From Cellvibrionales bacterium (GTDB lineage: Bacteria; Pseudomonadota; Gammaproteobacteria; Pseudomonadales; UBA7434), in the NCBI GenBank assembly GCA_003492055.1, contig DMZE01000143.1, positions 4,579-16,333 on the forward strand: a stretch of 11,755 bases of DNA, written 5' to 3'. A program made the position numbers and the translations under genes. A model generated the notes under the pieces. It saw nothing but the letters and a program-made list of their open reading frames with translations. It made no database searches and was not told the DNA's origin. Shown in pieces: positions 7,784 to 11,755 of the stretch (positions are counted from its first letter, which is position 1; each line of letters opens with the position of its first letter).

Positions 7784-8458
7784 TTAAATCATCCCCATTT
7801 CAGCCATTGAGACGGTAATTGAGCCTGCAACGATAATATGGTCGAGCATACGTATATCAATTAATGCGAGTGCTTTGCCTAATTGAGCGGTTAATGTCTG
7901 GTCTGCTTGGCTGGGTTCTGCGGAGCCTGATGGATGATTATGCGCAAAAATGACGGCGGCAGCATTGTGTTGAATACAAGCTTTAATGACCTCGCGGGGA
8001 TAAACACTGGCCTGGTCAATGGTGCCATAAAATAATGCTTCACTGGCGATAACTCGATGCCGGTTGTCCAAGAATAAGCACCAGAAGACTTCGCGCTGCT
8101 CATTGGCGAGTACATGTAAAAGATAGTTTTGCGTGTCTTTAGGGTTGGTCAGCGCTGAGTCACGCTGCATTGTTTCCATCATTGCGCGACGAGACAGTTC
8201 AAATACGGCTTGCAAAGCGGCATATTTCGCATCGCCCATACCGGCTGTGGCGGTAAATTCATGCCTTGAAGCGTTAAGTAAACCTTTGACGCCGGCAAAT
8301 TGCTCGAGTAATTCTCGGCCGAGATCAACCGCGGTTTTACCGCGAATGCCGGTTCTTAGAAATACGGCAAGTAGTTCGGCATCCGATAATGCTGCTGGGC
8401 CCTTGCTAAGGAGTTTTTCGCGGGGTCTTTCGGCCAGTGGCCAGTCGATAATGCTCAT
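7784..8458 (-). CDS. radC: RadC family JAB/MPN-domain protein
   Basis: RadC proteins combine an N-terminal helix-hairpin-helix-like region with a C-terminal JAB1/MPN metalloprotease-like domain. The DNA repair role first claimed for E. coli RadC was later withdrawn, and the true function is not settled. From ATG 8458 the protein has 224 residues (E. coli 222), opening with the typical ERPREKLLSKG (10-20). The HhH-like GMGDAKYAALQA lies at 73-84. The JAMM metal site is complete: E123, H173 and H175 in AHNHPSG, S183 and D186. The frame extends upstream to 8557, but AAGGAAG directly before ATG 8458 and the conserved start support the shorter form. It precedes rpmB on the same strand, 167 bases away, as in E. 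coli. Confidence 0.95.
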   Translation of the reverse strand: MSIIDWPLAERPREKLLSKGPAALSDAELLAVFLRTGIRGKTAVDLGRELLEQFAGVKGLLNASRHEFTATAGMGDAKYAALQAVFELSRRAMMETMQRDSALTNPKDTQNYLLHVLANEQREVFWCLFLDNRHRVIASEALFYGTIDQASVYPREVIKACIQHNAAAVIFAHNHPSGSAEPSQADQTLTAQLGKALALIDIRMLDHIIVAGSITVSMAEMGMI

Positions 8459-8624
8459 ACAATCTTCCTTGATTCTATTGAGGGTGGGTGTAATAGTGGA
8501 TACTCGCAATCCTAAGCGCGCTAATGTAAGGTTGCGCATCATTTGTCGCGGATACAATGCCGCTAAACAGCGTCCAATGCTGAAGATTATTTATACAGCA
8601 TGCCGGGCTTTTAGTCATTAATTG

Positions 8625-8636
8625 TCGATATATCGA
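8625..8636. promoter_or_regulatory. 12-bp perfect palindrome before coaBC
   Basis: TCGATATATCGA is a perfect palindrome ending 10 bases before the coaBC ATG. It is flanked by TTG (8622-8624) and CAA (8638-8640), so the symmetry continues with a one-base offset. The position suits an operator near the start of the coaBC transcript. The only promoter-like element nearby is TACAAT (8553-8558) behind TTGCGC (8532-8537) with a short 15-base spacer. Function is unproven. Confidence 0.35.
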
Positions 8637-8646
8637 TCAAGAATTT

Positions 8647-9873
8647 ATGCAATCACTTCAAAATAAACGCTTGTTGTTAGGTGTTACTGGTGGAATAGCC
8701 GCTTATAAGAGTCCCGACTTGGTTCGGCGTCTTCGTGATGCGGGAGCTGATGTGCGCGTGGTTATGACGCGTGGTGCTTGTGAGTTTATTACGCCATTGA
8801 CCTTGCAGGCGGTATCGGGAAATCGCGTACATGACAGTTTATTAGATGTCGATGCAGAAGCAGCGATGGGGCATATTGAGTTAGCAAGATGGGCAGATGC
8901 GATTATTATTGCTCCAGCGACCGCCGATTCATTGGCACGCTTTTCTGTGGGTCGTGCCGATGACCTGCTCACGACACTGTTGCGCGCGAGTGATGCACCA
9001 GTATTAGTTGCGCCGGCGATGAATCAAGCGATGTGGCGCGATGAAGCGACACAGCAGCACTATCAGGCCTTGTTAAGCCGAGGTTATCACTTTGTTGGCC
9101 CTGCCGAGGGTGCGCAAGCCTGTGGTGATACAGGCGCTGGCAGGATGACTGAGCCGCTAGAAATAGCTGGAGAGGTTGCCGCTTTATTTAAGACGCAGTC
9201 ATTATCGGGGCAGCATGTTGTAATTACTGCCGGTCCTACGCGAGAAATGATTGATCCTGTGCGTTATGTGAGTAATTTCTCTACGGGCAAAATGGGTTTT
9301 GCGCTAGCGCAAGCTGCAGTTGAGGCTGGCGCTAAAGTCACGTTAATCGCGGGCCCGGTAGATTTACCTACACCAGATCGTGTTAATCGTATTGATGTTA
9401 TCTCTGCTAGCGACATGCTTAAGGCGGTTGAGAGCGTTGTGTCTAGCGCGACGTTGTTTATCGCTTCTGCTGCTGTTGCTGATTTTCGTCCGATGACGCC
9501 CGCCGAGCAAAAAATAAAGAAAACCAGCGACAGTGAAACCATGACGCTCGAGATGGTGAAGAACCCAGATATTCTTGCTGCGGTTGCTCGTGCCGAGAAG
9601 GCGCCTTTTACGGTTGGCTTTGCGGCTGAGACTGAAGATTTAATTCCTCATGCTAGGGATAAATTAGAGCGTAAAGGTATCAATATGATAGTCGTCAATG
9701 ATGTCTCGCGTGACGATATTGGTTTTGCTTCAGATACGAATGAAGTGACGGTGCTGGTTGATCAGGAATCTACGAATCAATTAGACAGCGATCCCATTCA
9801 TATTGATAAATGCGATAAGCACCATTTAGCGCGACGCCTGCTTGAGTTAATTGCTTTGAGGTTAATGCACTAG
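8647..9873 (+). CDS. coaBC: Bifunctional phosphopantothenoylcysteine decarboxylase/synthetase CoaBC
   Basis: CoaBC joins cysteine to 4'-phosphopantothenate using CTP (CoaB) and decarboxylates the product to 4'-phosphopantetheine (CoaC, FMN-dependent). The product feeds CoaD. The 408 residues show an N-terminal CoaC flavoprotein with [11 protein letters not shown] (12-22), the catalytic H76 in GHIELAR, PAMN (123-126) and the proton donor C159 in GAQACGD. CoaB starts near 190 with ITAGPTRE (193-200), [10 protein letters not shown] (208-217, including N210) and K289 in EQKIKK, the same numbers as the catalytic residues I recall for E. coli. The ATG has a modest AAGAA upstream. It is divergent from radC, as in related bacteria. 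The usual downstream dut is missing. Confidence 0.98.
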   Translation: MQSLQNKRLLLGVTGGIAAYKSPDLVRRLRDAGADVRVVMTRGACEFITPLTLQAVSGNRVHDSLLDVDAEAAMGHIELARWADAIIIAPATADSLARFSVGRADDLLTTLLRASDAPVLVAPAMNQAMWRDEATQQHYQALLSRGYHFVGPAEGAQACGDTGAGRMTEPLEIAGEVAALFKTQSLSGQHVVITAGPTREMIDPVRYVSNFSTGKMGFALAQAAVEAGAKVTLIAGPVDLPTPDRVNRIDVISASDMLKAVESVVSSATLFIASAAVADFRPMTPAEQKIKKTSDSETMTLEMVKNPDILAAVARAEKAPFTVGFAAETEDLIPHARDKLERKGINMIVVNDVSRDDIGFASDTNEVTVLVDQESTNQLDSDPIHIDKCDKHHLARRLLELIALRLMH

Positions 9874-9876
9874 CAG

Positions 9877-9894
9877 ACGTATTTATTCATACGT
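9877..9894 (+). other. Small hairpin after coaBC stop
   Basis: ACGTAT, a six-base loop and ATACGT form a six-pair stem beginning three bases after the coaBC stop codon. The stem is AT-rich and no U-run follows, so it is at best a weak terminator, RNA end or processing signal between coaBC and algC. Confidence 0.4.
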
Positions 9895-9915
9895 TGAGTT
9901 CGTTTAAGGAAGAGC

Positions 9916-9939
9916 ATGATGCGATACCAAATGCTATAA
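9916..9939 (+). CDS. Seven-codon leader-like ORF before algC
   Basis: ATG at 9916 opens a frame of seven codons (MMRYQML) ending in TAA. AAGGAAG at 9906-9912 gives a strong ribosome binding site 3 bases before the ATG, clearly better than the AGG before algC. The stop is 15 bases before the algC ATG and in the same frame as it. It could be a leader peptide that couples or gates algC translation, or a decayed remnant of a former gene such as dut. Nothing shows that it is expressed. Confidence 0.35.
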   Translation: MMRYQML

Positions 9940-9954
9940 ACACTTTAGGTGGCT

Positions 9955-11755
9955 ATGAATAAATCTTCAAGCAACAAAAACTCCAGCAATCAATCATCGC
10001 AGCGCCTTACCCATTGGCCAAGTGTCTTATTGGTTGTGTTACCGAGTCTTGCAGTTATTGCGCTGTATTTTTTCGTTTATCTCCCGCTGACTGTCAATCA
10101 AACGGCAACGCAGCGCGCCAATGATTTAGCGCATGCCAAAGTGGTCGCTCTAAATAGTAACCTTAAGCAATTGGCAAATCATCTTGATGGTTTAGCCCAG
10201 CTTCCCGAAGTGCATCAGGCAATACAAACCGATGATAAAGCGGCATTGCAGCAGCTCGCTGAACAGCTTGCCTTGGGCTTTAGCGATATTAGTCGGTTAG
10301 CTTTGTTTCCCTTAGGTGAATTAGGTGTGGCTAGTCTGGGTAGTTATAAGGCGCAGGTGCACAATAATATTGAAAAAGATTTATTGCGCCGCGCTATGAC
10401 TGACGGTTTGGCGACAGCGGGCGAAGGCTTGTTGGTCGATACTTATTTAATTAACGGTCAGCAAGTGTTGAGTTTGGCAAGGCCGGTACACATTGATGAT
10501 CGCAACAGAGGCGCGATTTTACTGACATTAAAAGCGCAGTGGCTAGCATCACAATTTATTGGATCGACAGAAACAGATGACCACTCAGCTGTAATGGCGT
10601 TGGTTTATCAGATAGATGCAAAGACGCCACTCTTATTGGCAGCAACAAGTGCTTTACCCTCACTCAGTGATGCCGTGGTGGGCAAGGCGAGTCTCGCCGC
10701 TAATCCGAAAATTAACGTTAACTATTATGTTTTTAAACAGGCGACAGCTTTTGGTGTGGAGTCGATACTTTTATTGGTGGTGCTGCTGTCGGCAATGATT
10801 TTATCGTTAGCGGCATTGTTATTTTTGTTTCGCTCGATGCGTGCTCAAGCGGGTGCCGCAAATAAGCTTGCTGTGCATACTCAACATCAGCCGTCACTCA
10901 ACAATGCGCCGCAAGAAGAATCCATAAAGCGCGCTGATGCAAGCAAAGCATCTCGTTGGGTGAACCCACAAGTGCCCGCCGGAATGGAAGTTGAAGGTGA
11001 TGAAGCTGGCCTTGAATTATCCCCAATACCTATGCATATTTTTAGAGCTTACGATATTCGTGGTGATGCTGATGCTGAGCTGGATGATGAAACCGTAGAG
11101 AGTATTGGTCTAGCGATTGGTACCACGGCCATTAGAGCTGGGCAGCGTCATTTAGTAGTTGGGCGCGATGGGCGGCTATCCTCTGAGCGAATCTATCATG
11201 CGCTGAACAAAGGCTTATTGGCTTCAGGTTGTGATGTTATTGGCATTGGCCTTGTAGCAACGCCCATGGTGTATTTTGCCTGTGAATGGTTAGAGACAAG
11301 GGCCGGCGTGATGGTGACTGGCAGTCATAATGGACCCGCAGTGAATGGCTTAAAAGTCGTATTAAATGGTCAGTCTTTAGCTGAACAGCAAATTAAAGCG
11401 CTGCATGCGCTTATTGTTAGCAATGATTTCGAGCAGGGAGAGGGTGTTTTATCTGAGCAGGATATTGCTGATGCATATATCGATAGAATTGCCGAAGACG
11501 TAGTTGTAGCCTCATCGATTAAAGTGGTGCTTGATTGCTGTAATGGCGCAGCGAGTGAGGTTGCGCCAAAACTCTTTAACGCCTTGGGCTGTGAAGTGGT
11601 GCCCTTGTTTGCTGAGGTTGATGGTAGCTTCCCTAATCATGCCCCCGATCCTTCAGCGTCAGGCAGTCTGGATGCTTTAATCAATGAAGTTAAGCTTCAG
11701 CAAGCCGATCTTGGTTTGGCTTTTGATGGCGATGCAGACCGCATGGTGGCTGTCA
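9955..11755 (+). CDS. algC: Membrane-anchored phosphomannomutase/phosphoglucomutase, AlgC-type (partial)
   Basis: AlgC-type enzymes interconvert 6- and 1-phosphates of mannose and glucose for exopolysaccharide and LPS precursors. The gene runs off the right edge; 600 codons are visible. TM1 is about residues 24-43, a predicted periplasmic domain about 45-265, TM2 about 271-292, then a polar linker to about 360. The catalytic domain starts at FRAYDIRG (363-370). GRDGR is at 403-407, the phosphoserine is S457 in TGSHN, and the metal loop DGDADR is at 591-596. Spacing from S457 to D591 equals that in P. aeruginosa AlgC (S108 to D242). The serine loop reads TGSHNGPAVNG rather than TGSHNPPxYNG. 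AGG at 9947-9949 supports ATG 9955. Similar long N-termini are annotated in pseudomonads. The missing C-terminal part prevents judging substrate preference. Confidence 0.92.
   Translation, partial: MNKSSSNKNSSNQSSQRLTHWPSVLLVVLPSLAVIALYFFVYLPLTVNQTATQRANDLAHAKVVALNSNLKQLANHLDGLAQLPEVHQAIQTDDKAALQQLAEQLALGFSDISRLALFPLGELGVASLGSYKAQVHNNIEKDLLRRAMTDGLATAGEGLLVDTYLINGQQVLSLARPVHIDDRNRGAILLTLKAQWLASQFIGSTETDDHSAVMALVYQIDAKTPLLLAATSALPSLSDAVVGKASLAANPKINVNYYVFKQATAFGVESILLLVVLLSAMILSLAALLFLFRSMRAQAGAANKLAVHTQHQPSLNNAPQEESIKRADASKASRWVNPQVPAGMEVEGDEAGLELSPIPMHIFRAYDIRGDADAELDDETVESIGLAIGTTAIRAGQRHLVVGRDGRLSSERIYHALNKGLLASGCDVIGIGLVATPMVYFACEWLETRAGVMVTGSHNGPAVNGLKVVLNGQSLAEQQIKALHALIVSNDFEQGEGVLSEQDIADAYIDRIAEDVVVASSIKVVLDCCNGAASEVAPKLFNALGCEVVPLFAEVDGSFPNHAPDPSASGSLDALINEVKLQQADLGLAFDGDADRMVAV

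Noticed and set aside
8459..8557. N-terminal extension of radC from an ATG at 8557
   Set aside because: The conserved RadC start follows ATG 8458, which has AAGGAAG just before it; the extension matches nothing known and would occupy the control region.
8133..8621. A 162-codon plus-strand open frame opposite radC
   Set aside because: RadC on the other strand has a full JAMM motif and good ribosome site; the opposite frame shows low-complexity, non-domain sequence.

Overview
The window looks like a chromosomal core region of a gammaproteobacterium with moderate GC. The ftsY-ftsE-ftsX block, the rpmB-rpmG pair, radC, coaBC and a long membrane-anchored AlgC-type phosphomannomutase all fit the broad Pseudomonadales/Cellvibrionales range, probably a marine or aquatic member. 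That placement rests on gene order and protein style recalled from Pseudomonas and E. coli, so it is tentative. I see no mobile element, CRISPR array, tRNA, rRNA or defence system.

Left part (1-3010, minus strand): ftsY, ftsE and ftsX form a tight operon (1-bp overlap, then a 3-bp gap) for membrane targeting and for septal ABC-complex control of cell-wall hydrolysis. Beyond ftsX, at the left edge, lies an exact CIRCE operator (6-32). It must serve a minus-strand gene outside the window, by synteny most likely rpoH, the heat-shock sigma factor.

Centre (3202-6222, plus strand): rsmD (16S rRNA methyltransferase), coaD (coenzyme A pathway) and a gamma-glutamyltransferase that carries a lipoprotein signal and overlaps the coaD stop by one base. 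Then come minus-strand genes (6264-8458): mutM (DNA repair), rpmG and rpmB (ribosomal proteins L33 and L28) and radC. A clear hairpin terminator separates rpmG from mutM, and two candidate promoters lie before rpmB.

Right part (8647-11755, plus strand): coaBC, a second coenzyme A gene, then a partial algC-type gene whose catalytic domain follows two membrane segments and a periplasmic domain. The dut gene often found between coaBC and algC is absent. In its place are a small hairpin and a seven-codon leader-like ORF with a better ribosome binding site than algC itself.

Most genes are housekeeping and well recognised. I found no new multi-gene system. The points most worth a second look are the CIRCE site, the altered active-site loop and membrane anchoring of the AlgC homologue, the leader ORF and missing dut before it, and the lipoprotein form of the gamma-glutamyltransferase. 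All gaps between genes are shorter than 300 bases.
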